The notes: a model not told the origin generated them from the sequence alone. Counted from the stretch's first letter, positions 35,826 to 44,493 are shown. The stretch: DNA of 64,000 nucleotides from Armatimonadota bacterium (GCA_018268355.1 JAFDWR010000001.1:91961-155960), one strand, 5' to 3'. A program made the numbers and translations.

Positions 35826-37204
35826 ATCTTGCCTAAGACGTGGAGGGCGATCTCGAAGTAGATGATCAGCCCGGTGGCATCAACAAAGGTGGTAATGAAC
35901 GGCGCGCTCATCACCGCCGGGTCCAGCCCAAGCCGCTTAGCCGCGATGGGCAGCAGGCTTCCAATCGAGGTGGACCAGAGGATGATCGCAGGGAGCGTGA
36001 GGCCGACCACAAGGGCAAGGCCGGGCGACTCCGCCCAACCGATGATCGGCACCTTGAGCCAAACCCGGAGAAAGCCAACCAGGCCGAGGATGGCACCCGC
36101 CACCACCGCGGCGGCGAACTCGCGGCGCATGACGCGCCACCAGTCGCTTGGCCTCACTTCGCCGAGGGCGAGCGCGCGCGTGATCGTGGTCGTGACCTGC
36201 GAACCCGAGTTGCCCCCCGCACCGATGAGGAGCGGAATAAAGAACGCAATCGGGTTGAGCTTCACCGACTCGGTGCCCTGGCCGTAATAGCGCAGGACAT
36301 TACCGGTGAGCGATTCAGCGACAAAGAGGGCGAGCAGCCAAGGCACGCGGCGACGGACCAGTTGCCAAACGCTGAGCGAAAGATAGGCCTCCGAGTCACC
36401 CGAAACGGCGGCCATCTTGAGGACGTCTTCGGTGTCCTCTTCGCGGATGATCGTCTGGGCGTCGTCACCGGTGAAGAGACCGACCATCCGGCCACGACCA
36501 TCGAGAACGGGCAGCGCATAGAAGCCGTAGCGTGCCATGCGGCGAGCAGCGTCTTCGGCAGGCTCCCGGGCTTCCGCGGTGATCGGCTCCTCGTGCATGA
36601 CCTCGGCCGCAGTGACCTGGGGCAACGCGCGGAGGGCCTTTCGGAGCGAGAAAACGCCGAGTAAGTGCTTGCGCTCGTCAAGGACATAGATGTCGTTGAC
36701 GGTTTCGTACTCGTCTTCCGGCGCCTGGCGGATCATCTCCAGAAGCTCAGCCATCGTGGTCTCCGGCTTCACTTCGAAGAAGTCTTCGGTGAGGATTCGA
36801 CCGACGGAGTCTTCCGGATAGTCGAGCAGGCGGCGAATCTCCTGGGCGTCCTCGGTGGGGATCAGCTCAAGGAGGTCATCAAAGCGCTCGGGACCGACTT
36901 CCTCGCGAAAATCGAGGGCGTCGTCCATCGGCAGGATGTCGAGGTAGTGCGCGAGCGCCTCGTCGGAAAGCTCGGTTGTGTAGCTTCGCGCGATCTCAGT
37001 TGGCAGCTCGACAAGGATATAAGCCGCCTTTTCCGAGTCGATCGCCTGAAGGATGGAGAGTCCTTCCTCGACCGACATTCGTTGAAACTCTTCCGCGATG
37101 TCCTCGGCACGCACGTCGACGAGCTCGAGCCGAATTTGCTCTGCATCGTCGTTCCGGGCAAGCGCTCGGAGGCGCTCACCGAAGGTCTTGTCGTCCATCA
37201 ACAT
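35822..37204 (-). CDS. mgtE: Magnesium transporter MgtE
   Basis: A 460-aa Mg2+ channel. N-terminal superhelical domain ('VDVRAEDIAEEFQRMSVEEGLSILQAIDSEKAAYILVELP'), two CBS domains ('VMHEEPITAEAREPAEDAARRMARYGFYALPVLDGRGRMVGLFT') that sense Mg2+, a plug helix, and five membrane helices with 'LIGAGGNSGSQVTTTITRALALGE' and the pore region with 'SAPFITTFVDATGLIIYF' (the Asp binding Mg2+). A 103-nt leader separates it from the thioesterase gene and may hold a regulatory RNA. Confidence 0.96.
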   Translation of the reverse strand: MLMDDKTFGERLRALARNDDAEQIRLELVDVRAEDIAEEFQRMSVEEGLSILQAIDSEKAAYILVELPTEIARSYTTELSDEALAHYLDILPMDDALDFREEVGPERFDDLLELIPTEDAQEIRRLLDYPEDSVGRILTEDFFEVKPETTMAELLEMIRQAPEDEYETVNDIYVLDERKHLLGVFSLRKALRALPQVTAAEVMHEEPITAEAREPAEDAARRMARYGFYALPVLDGRGRMVGLFTGDDAQTIIREEDTEDVLKMAAVSGDSEAYLSLSVWQLVRRRVPWLLALFVAESLTGNVLRYYGQGTESVKLNPIAFFIPLLIGAGGNSGSQVTTTITRALALGEVRPSDWWRVMRREFAAAVVAGAILGLVGFLRVWLKVPIIGWAESPGLALVVGLTLPAIILWSTSIGSLLPIAAKRLGLDPAVMSAPFITTFVDATGLIIYFEIALHVLGKI

Positions 37205-37242
37205 CGGGCACCTCCAGGTAGGGAAATAGGGGACTGCGGGGG

Positions 37243-37312
37243 AAGGTTAAGAATACCGTCCCAGTCCATTGTGGGCGTAAATGTCTCGGGGCAAAAGCCC
37301 AAAAACCTTAAC
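37243..37312 (-). ncRNA. Possible structured leader of mgtE
   Basis: In the mgtE direction AAGTTAAG (near 37312-37305) can pair with CTTAACCTT (near 37251-37243) with one bulged base. This encloses about 55 nt with an inner GGGC-TTTT-GCCC hairpin. mgtE genes are often controlled by Mg2+-responsive leaders (M-box), but the M-box core is not recognisable here. Structure judged by eye only. Confidence 0.3.
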
Positions 37313-37733
37313 TTGGGGATTCTGCCGGTAGTTCCAGGTAGGCGGAAAACGACTCGATGACTTCGGGGCGGAAGCGCACGGGCTTGCGTGAGGCCGCATC
37401 GACCCACAGGCCGCGTTGACGTGCCTTCGCGGCGAGATCGCCGTTTTCGTGGCGGATTTCGTACTCCATCCAGGCACTCGCTCCCTTCATTTCGCTGATC
37501 CAAACCGTAAGGGTGGGGCGGTCGGAGATGCGGAGCTCGCGGTGGTACTTGATCTGGGTCTCGACCAGCACGGGGAGCCAGCCTTCGTTGATCATGCGAT
37601 CAATCGAGTAGCCCGCCTCACGGCAGACCCAGAGCCGGGCTTCTTCCAGCCAGTTGATGTAAACCGCGTTCCCGACGTGTCCCGAGAAGTCGATCTGGTA
37701 GGTGTGGATTTCGAGCGAGCGGGTTAGCCTCAT
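37308..37733 (-). CDS. Acyl-CoA thioesterase, 4HBT/YbgC-like hotdog fold
   Basis: A 141-aa hotdog-fold protein with 'IHTYQIDFSGHVGNAVYINWLEEARLWVCREAGYS' (the YbgC-type active-site Asp and the central hotdog helix) and 'ISDRPTLTVWISEMKGASAWMEYEIRHENGDLAAKARQRGLWVD'. Such proteins hydrolyse acyl-CoA or acyl-ACP. Its ATG overlaps the accB stop (ATGA), so the two are co-expressed; a link to fatty-acid metabolism is likely. Confidence 0.88.
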   Translation of the reverse strand: MRLTRSLEIHTYQIDFSGHVGNAVYINWLEEARLWVCREAGYSIDRMINEGWLPVLVETQIKYHRELRISDRPTLTVWISEMKGASAWMEYEIRHENGDLAAKARQRGLWVDAASRKPVRFRPEVIESFSAYLELPAESPS

Positions 37734-38200
37734 CCGATGTAGAGGAGGACATCGCCGGGGGCAACGACTTGGCCGTTTTCGGCGACCACCTTGAGCACGC
37801 GTCCGCTGACCGGAGCGTGGATCTCGTTGAACACCTTCATCGCTTCGATCAGGCCGACGACCTGGCCGGCGGTGACGGTGCTGCCTTCTTCGGCGAAGGC
37901 CTTTGCGTTCGGGTTCGGCGTGGCGTAAAAGATGCCGTTCATCGGACTCGTGAGCGGGGTCCCGGCCGGTGCAACGGGGGCCACATCGACGGCAGGAGCC
38001 TCGTCGATCTCAGCTTCTGCATGGCCCGATTCGGCGGGAGCAGCCATGCTTGGCGCGGCCACAAACTGCTTCGTTCGCGGGGACTTGATGAGCGAAATGC
38101 TCAATTCCTCATCTTCCCACGTAGCCTCGGCGAGGTTGAATTCGTCAATGAGGTTAGCAAGGGTCGTGATTCGATCTTTGGCGCCGTCCACGGTTCGCAT
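37730..38200 (-). CDS. accB: Biotin carboxyl carrier protein of acetyl-CoA carboxylase
   Basis: A 156-aa protein. N-terminal helix and strand typical of AccB ('ITTLANLIDEFNLAEATWEDEELSISLIKSPR'), an Ala/Pro-rich linker, and the biotinyl domain ('SPMNGIFYATPNPNAKAFAEEGSTVTAGQVVGLIEAMKVFNEI') with the biotinylated Lys in EAMKVF. Carries CO2 between biotin carboxylase and carboxyltransferase in fatty-acid synthesis. accC is not adjacent. The start codon is only 30 bp from that of the divergent paralogue gene. Confidence 0.95.
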   Translation of the reverse strand: MRTVDGAKDRITTLANLIDEFNLAEATWEDEELSISLIKSPRTKQFVAAPSMAAPAESGHAEAEIDEAPAVDVAPVAPAGTPLTSPMNGIFYATPNPNAKAFAEEGSTVTAGQVVGLIEAMKVFNEIHAPVSGRVLKVVAENGQVVAPGDVLLYIG

Positions 38201-38230
38201 TATGACGGAAGTGGATGGGTTTGGGGAGAC

Positions 38231-39994
38231 ATGATGTTCGGATTGCTACTCCACTTGGTTTTGCCGCGGCTGCCCGCCGAGCCGATGCCCCTCCAGCGGT
38301 GGCTGAGCACCTATAACCAGGCGAACGGGACGAAGTGGTCGGCCTCGCCGAAGTTCCGAGATGAGGTGGTGGTCGTCTACGGTTCGCCGGATGCCGAGGG
38401 CGTGCGTAGCGGACTCGCGAAGCTGATGCGCGCGCGGTGGAAGCAGGACGTCCTTGAGACCGCATCGGACGCCGACGCTGTGGAAGAAGGTGACGCCCTT
38501 TCCCAAGCTGAGCGCATCAAACAAGCCTTGCTGAAAAAGCTTCGGGACCCAAGCGCCAAGCAGGTGGAGCCCTTTCCGGGCAATCGGCCCTTCGAGGCCA
38601 ACTTCATCGACATTCGACCCGAACTGATTCAGATTGCCGAAAGGCTGCCCGCGAGATGGTTTGCCAACCTTGCTTTCACCCGCAGTCGAACGATTGACCT
38701 CAATTCCGAGCCACCGATGGAGCCCGTCTCGAAGGGGTTGGAGCCCGTTCTCGATCGGCTCATTGCCAAGTGGAACATCGCCTACGGGAAGCGCAAAGCC
38801 GAAATCGATCCCTTTCACCGCAACGGGGACAAGGTGCTTTCTCGCACTCTTACAAGGTCAACCGCCTGGCTTAGAGTGACCATCGAGGGAAATTTCATGG
38901 GCTACTCAATTGAGCTCAAATTAGCCACCAAAGAGGGTGAAGTCCTCGCGATGGAAGAGTATGAGATTGCCGGAAAGGAGACGACGGCACCGCTCCCCCG
39001 ATGGGCCATCACGAGTGACTATGCAAAGACACTTCCGTTTGGTCGCCGATTGGAGGACTTCCGAGTCTACTGGTCGGCCTACCGGCGGTGGTTCCAATCG
39101 AGAGGAGGTTCTCGAGAGGAGCCGAAAGCTCCTTTAGGGATGAAGGCCGAGATGGCGGCATGCACCGTCAACGATCCCGTCACGTGGACTTTCATGGACC
39201 TGATACAGCACGAGCCGGCCCTCGACGGCCGGCCGGTTTTCGCGCTCGTGCCCGACGAGGTTTTGAAATTGACCTACCGCGCGTGGTACGAGGATGAGGT
39301 TGACCGTGAGCAGAAGCAGTTGTCGATCGCGGACTTGATGCGGCTCTGGAATGGCTACATCCTGAACTGGACTCGCTCGGACGAGGCAACCTTTATTCGG
39401 CCCACAAATCCTGCGTTGACCCGGCAGAGAAGGCTGAAGCGCGACCAGTTGGAACCGCTCTTGAAGTGCTATCTGACGGGCAAGTTCGCTTCGCTTGATT
39501 CGATGTTGGGTTTACAGAATCTCAGAGAGGCCGAAGTGCTGGCCACTGTGCTCGGTTCGGCCACCCCAATTGCCTTTTTCAATGGTCGTTTACTTCCTTT
39601 GGCAAGACTTCGGGGCGAGTTCCGCGGTCGGCTCGAAGATTTTCCAACTTGGATTCGCGAGGTCGTCACTTTTTACGGGCCAACAAAAAAGGACCCTTTG
39701 TTTCCGGACGAAACCATCTTTTCCTCCCGAGCGCGCGGGGCCAGGCAGTGGATTGCGACGATCAAGCCGTATCGCTGGCCGCCAGATACTCGCGTCTCGA
39801 TCAAGGTCTGGAAGGCGGACCGCTACGGATCAGAATCGCCGCCGCCCGATCCCAAGGACAACTCGACCTCCGTTTGGTTAGACTGCGACCTTGTTGCCCC
39901 CGACGGCGCGTCCACCAAGATCGAAAGGTACTTTGAGTTTGCTCGCGAGCCGGGGTTGACCCCCTATCCTCCCTCCTTCTTTCCCGACCGCTAA
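38231..39994 (+). CDS. Hypothetical protein, tandem paralogue 1
   Basis: A 587-aa protein of no family I recognise. It starts with a short hydrophobic segment (MMFGLLLHLVLPRLPAEP) that may be a signal or anchor, then 'MPLQRWLSTYNQANGTKWSASPKFRDEVVVVYGSPDAEGV'. The first about 70 residues are nearly identical to the next gene, also at DNA level. The remaining about 500 residues align with it only patchily; shared blocks include 'RPVFALVPDEVLKLT', 'LWNGYILNWTRSDEATFIRP' and a 'LPLARLRGEFRGRLEDFPTWI' segment. No catalytic motif is apparent. Confidence 0.82.
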   Translation: MMFGLLLHLVLPRLPAEPMPLQRWLSTYNQANGTKWSASPKFRDEVVVVYGSPDAEGVRSGLAKLMRARWKQDVLETASDADAVEEGDALSQAERIKQALLKKLRDPSAKQVEPFPGNRPFEANFIDIRPELIQIAERLPARWFANLAFTRSRTIDLNSEPPMEPVSKGLEPVLDRLIAKWNIAYGKRKAEIDPFHRNGDKVLSRTLTRSTAWLRVTIEGNFMGYSIELKLATKEGEVLAMEEYEIAGKETTAPLPRWAITSDYAKTLPFGRRLEDFRVYWSAYRRWFQSRGGSREEPKAPLGMKAEMAACTVNDPVTWTFMDLIQHEPALDGRPVFALVPDEVLKLTYRAWYEDEVDREQKQLSIADLMRLWNGYILNWTRSDEATFIRPTNPALTRQRRLKRDQLEPLLKCYLTGKFASLDSMLGLQNLREAEVLATVLGSATPIAFFNGRLLPLARLRGEFRGRLEDFPTWIREVVTFYGPTKKDPLFPDETIFSSRARGARQWIATIKPYRWPPDTRVSIKVWKADRYGSESPPPDPKDNSTSVWLDCDLVAPDGASTKIERYFEFAREPGLTPYPPSFFPDR

Positions 39995-40009
39995 CGACTT
40001 TCGAACACC

Positions 40010-41746
40010 ATGCTTGCGCTACTCCTTTCTAAGCTCCTCGTGCCACGGCTGCCCGCCGAGCCGATGCCCCTCCAGCGGTGGCTGAGCACCTATAACCAGG
40101 CGAATGGGACAAAGTGGTCGGCCTCGCCGAGGTTTCGGGATGAGGTGGTGGTGGTCTACGGCTCACCGGATTCCGAAGGCGTGCGAGGCGGACTCGCGAA
40201 ACTGATGCGCGCGCGGTGGAAGGAGGACGTCCTTGAGCCAGATCCCGAACGGGACAAGGAGAAGGCAGACGAAGAGGTCCAGCACACCAAGCGGGTCATC
40301 GACCGCCTGGTTGAAGCGTTCCGAAATCCACCCCAAGAGACCGCCGGGATGAGCTTTGTCAAAGAGTTTCCGCCCTCACGGTTCATCCGTGCGAACGAGG
40401 AAGCGGCCGACTTACTGAAAAGCCTGCCTGCCAAATCGGTGGGGCTGTTCCTGGATGACACCGAGCAAACCCTAGCGCTTCGCCCCAATCCGATGCAAAG
40501 CAAGCTGCCTCCCGAGGCGATGCCCGCGCTGCGAAAGCTGATCGACAAGTGGAACGCGGCCTACGCCAAAAGGAAGACCGAGGTTGACGAGGCGCATCGC
40601 CGCAAGGGCGTGATGCTCGCGGGCAAGTTGGACGAGTCGACGGTGCGGGTCCACGTGAGGTTTCGCACCGAACTCGGCCAAGTGACGGCATCGCTGCTCG
40701 TCGCGGGGGCCAATGGCGAAGTGCTTGTCCTCGAAGAAGCGAGTGCGGAGCTCCGATTCTGCACCGTGCCACTGCCCGAGTGGGCAAAATCCGAGGAGTT
40801 CCAGGAGCCCCTCGCGTTCAAGGGGCGGCTGCGGAGGTACCTCGACTTTATTGACCGCACCAACGAGGGGGGCATTCAGATCGAGGCCGACGAGGTCATG
40901 CGCCAGGAGATGGCCGACCCGCTCACCCACGATCCCCTCGCATGGTCGATGATCAACGTGCTCGACGACGAGGCGCGGGCTGAGGGGCGGCCAGTCTTTG
41001 CCTGCGTGCCCGATTCCTGCCTCACGGCCACCGAGCTTCTGACGGGCTCCAGGCGATTTCAGCGCAGCAAGGGCGTGGCCACCCTACGAAACGTCATCGA
41101 AGAGTTGAACGGCTACCAACTGAGCTGGGATCACGGCGAGGAGGCAACCTTCGTGAGACCTGTCCTTTCCTCCGTTGCGGCGCAAAGCACGTTCTCCCGC
41201 GCCAAGCTCGCCAAGCTCTACGCCGAGTACGTGAGGCGCCGGAAGCCGACCGCCAAGCTGGCCGGTGAAATCGGTCAAGCCACACCGTGGCCACTTTTTG
41301 ATCAGGCGCTCTTTGCGGGGTCGGTGGCGTATGACGTTCTGCCGAAGGCTTGGTGGCTACCCCTGGCCGAGCTGAAGGGGAATTTCAAGGGCCGGTACGT
41401 GGACTTGCCGGTTAAGATTGCGACTCTTCTGCGGCGATTGCCCGCGCGCAAAGCCGATCCGCTCGCCGCGACCGAAGAATGGGCCGTGCAACGGGACCGT
41501 GGTCCACTCACTTGGCTCGATGCCCACGGGTCGGAATGTCCTTGGGTGACTTGGCCACCCGGCACGCAGGTCGAGATCAACGTCAGCCGCCGCGCGAGCT
41601 GGTACGCCACCGGATGGAAGATCAAGAACGGGGTGAGCGGTGACCCCACCGAGAAGGTGCCTTGCACGAAGGTCACGATCTCGGTGGAGATGACGTCGCC
41701 CGACGGCTGGTACGCGAACGAAACCGTCGAGCTGGTTCTGCCCTGA
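40010..41746 (+). CDS. Hypothetical protein, tandem paralogue 2
   Basis: A 578-aa paralogue of the preceding gene, 15 bp downstream, with the same layout: hydrophobic start (MLALLLSKLLVPRLPAEP), the near-identical 'MPLQRWLSTYNQANGTKWSASPRFRDEVVVVYGSP' block, and a divergent body. Corresponding blocks are 'RPVFACVPDSCLTAT', 'LNGYQLSWDHGEEATFVRP' and 'LPLAELKGNFKGRYVDLPVKI'. Both genes end in similar strand-rich regions. The two probably form an operon. Function unknown; the N-terminal hydrophobic segment suggests export. Confidence 0.82.
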   Translation: MLALLLSKLLVPRLPAEPMPLQRWLSTYNQANGTKWSASPRFRDEVVVVYGSPDSEGVRGGLAKLMRARWKEDVLEPDPERDKEKADEEVQHTKRVIDRLVEAFRNPPQETAGMSFVKEFPPSRFIRANEEAADLLKSLPAKSVGLFLDDTEQTLALRPNPMQSKLPPEAMPALRKLIDKWNAAYAKRKTEVDEAHRRKGVMLAGKLDESTVRVHVRFRTELGQVTASLLVAGANGEVLVLEEASAELRFCTVPLPEWAKSEEFQEPLAFKGRLRRYLDFIDRTNEGGIQIEADEVMRQEMADPLTHDPLAWSMINVLDDEARAEGRPVFACVPDSCLTATELLTGSRRFQRSKGVATLRNVIEELNGYQLSWDHGEEATFVRPVLSSVAAQSTFSRAKLAKLYAEYVRRRKPTAKLAGEIGQATPWPLFDQALFAGSVAYDVLPKAWWLPLAELKGNFKGRYVDLPVKIATLLRRLPARKADPLAATEEWAVQRDRGPLTWLDAHGSECPWVTWPPGTQVEINVSRRASWYATGWKIKNGVSGDPTEKVPCTKVTISVEMTSPDGWYANETVELVLP

Positions 41747-41747
41747 A

Positions 41748-42212
41748 CTACATCCAGTGCATTTCGTTATCACCGTGGATCGCCTGAAGGTAGTTCAGCT
41801 GAGCACAGTGATACATGTTGTGCATGATCATGAAGTTCGCGGCGTGGAGCGGGCAGCTCGGACCGCGCGGGGTCTCGAAAGTGGTGAGAATCTGGTCGTC
41901 GGGCACGGCCTCGACGGCGGCGATGAGGTCGGCCATCGACGAATCATATTCCGCAACAATCGCCTCGCGTGACTTCATGTTGTCGGGAGCCATGACCCAA
42001 CCCTCCGGGGTCTGCATCGGCTCGCCGTTGCCCTGAATACGCTTGATGAACATGCGGTTGACGACCGCGACTTCGTAAGTGAAGTCGACCGGTGACCGTG
42101 AGACTCCGCCGGGGGAGGTAACGAGTTGCTCATCCGTGAGGGCAGCAAGGTCCTTGAGATAAACCGAGCGGGCCATTTGTAGACCCTCGAGGGCAATCGA
42201 CTTAGCAGTCAT
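41748..42212 (-). CDS. DinB-family protein
   Basis: A 154-aa four-helix-bundle protein of the DinB superfamily. It has 'FTYEVAVVNRMFIKRIQGNG', 'REAIVAEYDSSMADLIAAVEAVPDDQILTTFETPRGPSCPLHAANFMIMHNMYHCAQLNYLQ' and the C-terminal HxxxH ('HNMYHCAQLN') that binds a divalent metal in this fold. The usual first His is not obvious. Members act in thiol transfer or detoxification; the role here is unknown. Stop 1 bp from the convergent paralogue's stop. Confidence 0.83.
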   Translation of the reverse strand: MTAKSIALEGLQMARSVYLKDLAALTDEQLVTSPGGVSRSPVDFTYEVAVVNRMFIKRIQGNGEPMQTPEGWVMAPDNMKSREAIVAEYDSSMADLIAAVEAVPDDQILTTFETPRGPSCPLHAANFMIMHNMYHCAQLNYLQAIHGDNEMHWM

Positions 42213-42269
42213 AACCCCACCATCCTACAAGGTGACCAGGAATCTCGGCAATTCCGTTACAAATTCTTC

Positions 42270-43373
42270 CTACGGATCGCCCACGTACGAGATGAGGTAC
42301 GCCATGAAGCCGCTGATCCCCGCGCTAAAGAGGCTGAGGAGCTGGGCGGGAATGTTGCCCCACGAAGCCAGCATGCTGAGGATGTCACGCAGACATCCGA
42401 TGATCGATAGCCTAAACGCCCACCATTGACAGAACTCGTTCTGGAAGAGAAGGCCAATGGCAAGGAGGAAGTTCGCACCCGCCCAGATCGTCACGATCGC
42501 ATAGGGGAGCTCGAAGATCGGTAGGCCGCGCATCGCAAAAGCAATTACGGGCAGAGCAGAAGCAAGGCAGTAAATGCCGGAAACGACCATATAGGCCACG
42601 TCTTGCCACGCCACCGAAGGACCTTGCTTGAGGTGGGCAAATCCCGTCGGGTTCGCCTTGATTTGGCGCGAACAGTGCGGACAAATCGTCGCCCATTCCA
42701 TCACCTTCGCCTTTCCGCACGGACAAGCAACCTCCTGGGCGGCCTGAATGGCGGCCTTCGCGGAAACCTGCTGGGTTGCGGCCTGAATCTGAACGTTGTA
42801 GCTGATGCCCAACTTCATCGCGAGAGCCTGCATCTCCGAATTGGTCGAGAGGTGGGGAAGTGCCGCGGTGACCACCTGCTTGGCGCGCGCCTCCTGGCCC
42901 ACCTTGATGAAGTGGTTGGCAAGGGCAACCGGCGCATAGTGCGACGTCCGGTTGAGCTTCATCGCCATCTCGAGGTCGTGCTCGCCGTGCTGATAGTCGT
43001 CGTTCTGCAGTGCAAGGGTCCCGCGATAGACGAGGGCCGTAGAAAGGGCCTCCTTGGCTGCATTGTCGTTCGGCTTGTGGGTGAGCGCCTCTTGGAAGTT
43101 CGCAGCCGCCTTGTCCCAATGGTGCTGCTGACTGTGGACGAGTCCGAGGGCATAGTAGCTGTCGCCATCCTTGGAATCGAGGGCGATCGCCTTTCCGATG
43201 TTCACCTCAGCAAGGTCAAACTTGCCTTGGGCCATCTGAGAAAGGCCGAGGGTGCGCCAAAGTTGGGTGCTGTTGGGCACCGAACCTGACGCAGTGATCA
43301 GCTTCTCTTCCGCTTCCAAGTAGCGCTGCTGCTGGTAGAGCATCAGGCCTTCATCCAGTTGATAGACACTCAT
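42270..43373 (-). CDS. TPR protein with zinc ribbon and C-terminal membrane domain
   Basis: A 367-aa protein in three parts. Residues 1 to about 175 are TPRs ('GLMLYQQQRYLEAEEKLITASGSVP', 'LGLSQMAQGKFDLAEVNIGKAIALDSKDGDSYYALGLVHSQQHHWDKAAANFQEALTHKP'). Residues about 200-230 hold a four-Cys zinc ribbon ('CPCGKAKVMEWATICPHCSRQIKA'). The last about 120 residues contain three or four membrane helices. The combination suggests a membrane-anchored scaffold with a cytoplasmic protein-binding face. Start at ATG 43373; no known family for the whole. Confidence 0.78.
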   Translation of the reverse strand: MSVYQLDEGLMLYQQQRYLEAEEKLITASGSVPNSTQLWRTLGLSQMAQGKFDLAEVNIGKAIALDSKDGDSYYALGLVHSQQHHWDKAAANFQEALTHKPNDNAAKEALSTALVYRGTLALQNDDYQHGEHDLEMAMKLNRTSHYAPVALANHFIKVGQEARAKQVVTAALPHLSTNSEMQALAMKLGISYNVQIQAATQQVSAKAAIQAAQEVACPCGKAKVMEWATICPHCSRQIKANPTGFAHLKQGPSVAWQDVAYMVVSGIYCLASALPVIAFAMRGLPIFELPYAIVTIWAGANFLLAIGLLFQNEFCQWWAFRLSIIGCLRDILSMLASWGNIPAQLLSLFSAGISGFMAYLISYVGDP

Positions 43374-43450
43374 GGGACTTTCATCAGAATAAGGGAAACA
43401 TGGTTCTTGTGTATAGAGGGTGAAAAGAATCTGACAATTTCGCCAGTGGG

Positions 43451-44071
43451 GTGCCTTGGGCCACAATAAAGACCTTGGCGGAACAGAACCCACCTCAGGC
43501 GGTCATCATTGCCGGACCCAACGGGTCGGGCAAATCCACATCGGCAACGGGCCTTCTGCCGCCCGGCATGCCCTTTGTGAATGCCGACATGATTGCGACC
43601 GAGCTGAGCGGCATCCCCGGCACGGCGGGCGACATCAACGCCGGGAGACTGTTGATTGACCGGGTGCGCCAGCACGAGATCGACCGCGTGGACTTCGCGT
43701 TCGAAACCACTCTCGCCACCCGCATGCTGCTCACCCGCGTGAAGGAATGGAAGGAGATGGGCTACGAGGTCCACCTCCTTTATTTCTGGCTACCCAGCGA
43801 CGAGCTCGCGATTCATCGCGTGCGCAGCCGGGTGCTCAATGGCGGTCACCACGTCCCCGACGAAACCGTCCGACGCCGCTACAAGAGCAGCCTCTCGCAC
43901 TTCTTTAACCTCTACCGTCATGCCGCCCACACCTGGCGGATCTATGACAACTCGGGCGCGGGTGACCCGGTGCTGATCGCCAAGCTCGGCCGGAGTGGCG
44001 TGGTTACAGTCAGCAAGGAAGAGCTCTGGACCCAGCTGCTCAAGGAGTATTCCGATGAAGAAGCCGATTGA
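43451..44071 (+). CDS. Zeta-toxin-like P-loop kinase
   Basis: A 206-aa protein with Walker A 'IIAGPNGSGKSTSATGLLP', then 'MPFVNADMIA' (substrate-binding Asp region), 'VDFAFETTLATRMLLTRVKEWKEMGYEVHLLYFWLPS' and 'RVLNGGHHVPDETVRRRYKSSLSHF' (Arg residues of the zeta family). Zeta toxins phosphorylate UDP-N-acetylglucosamine and poison wall synthesis; many chromosomal relatives have unproven roles. GTG start at 43451 (TTG 43475 is an alternative). Overlaps the small downstream gene by 17 bp. Confidence 0.87.
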   Translation: MPWATIKTLAEQNPPQAVIIAGPNGSGKSTSATGLLPPGMPFVNADMIATELSGIPGTAGDINAGRLLIDRVRQHEIDRVDFAFETTLATRMLLTRVKEWKEMGYEVHLLYFWLPSDELAIHRVRSRVLNGGHHVPDETVRRRYKSSLSHFFNLYRHAAHTWRIYDNSGAGDPVLIAKLGRSGVVTVSKEELWTQLLKEYSDEEAD

Positions 44072-44246
44072 TCGATCTGACCAATTCACCGAAGACGAGC
44101 ACGTCGATACTGCGATTCGGCAGGCCGCCCAACGCGCCATTGCCGACCACAAGCGCCGGGGAGCCTGGATTGCGATTTGGCGCGATGGCAAGGTGGTCCA
44201 CCTTCCGCCCGAAGAGATTCCGCACGAAGAAGATGCTCAGGGATAA
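44055..44246 (+). CDS. Small partner protein of the zeta-like kinase
   Basis: A 63-aa acidic-ended protein: 'EDEHVDTAIRQAAQRAIADHKRRGAWIAIWRDGKVVHLPPEEIP'. Short proteins with a helix, then 'GxxIAxWRDGKVVxxPPEEI', recur directly downstream of zeta-like kinases, which suggests a cognate partner or antitoxin. This is inferred from position and recollection, not from a named family. Classical epsilon antitoxins lie upstream and look different. Start at ATG 44055 gives a 17-bp overlap. Confidence 0.72.
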   Translation: MKKPIDRSDQFTEDEHVDTAIRQAAQRAIADHKRRGAWIAIWRDGKVVHLPPEEIPHEEDAQG

Positions 44247-44256
44247 CTCAATTGAC

Positions 44257-44427
44257 ATGAACGGCGTGCGGACGCTGATGGCGATCGCCGTGCCCTTCTT
44301 CCTGCTCGTGGTCATCGTCGGCTACTTCCTCTTTTCAAGGTGGATGGGTCGCGATCGGTCGGCGGAAAACCGTCGCAAGAGCGAGTCATCGCCGCCCCCG
44401 AAGGACCGGCGCCGAAACCTCAAGTAG
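44257..44427 (+). CDS. Small single-pass membrane protein
   Basis: A 56-aa protein: one membrane helix ('LMAIAVPFFLLVVIVGYFLFSRWM') followed by a strongly basic Arg/Lys tail ('GRDRSAENRRKSE'). It starts 10 bp after the partner gene, so probably the third gene of the zeta operon. An ATG at 44233 would overlap the partner gene and add 8 residues. No family known. Confidence 0.5.
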   Translation: MNGVRTLMAIAVPFFLLVVIVGYFLFSRWMGRDRSAENRRKSESSPPPKDRRRNLK

Positions 44428-44431
44428 GATT

Positions 44432-44447
44432 TCCCCGTTTTTCCCCG
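44432..44447 (-). promoter_or_regulatory. Possible third MraZ-box pair, reverse strand
   Basis: On the minus strand CGGGG starts at 44447 and again at 44437, separated by AAAAA, which keeps the YGGGN-N5 pattern. It overlaps a weak hairpin past the upstream operon, so chance similarity is possible. Confidence 0.3.
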
Positions 44448-44493
44448 CTTTCAGGGGTCTTCCCGGCCTTGCCGCCCTAACAGCTTGTCAAAA

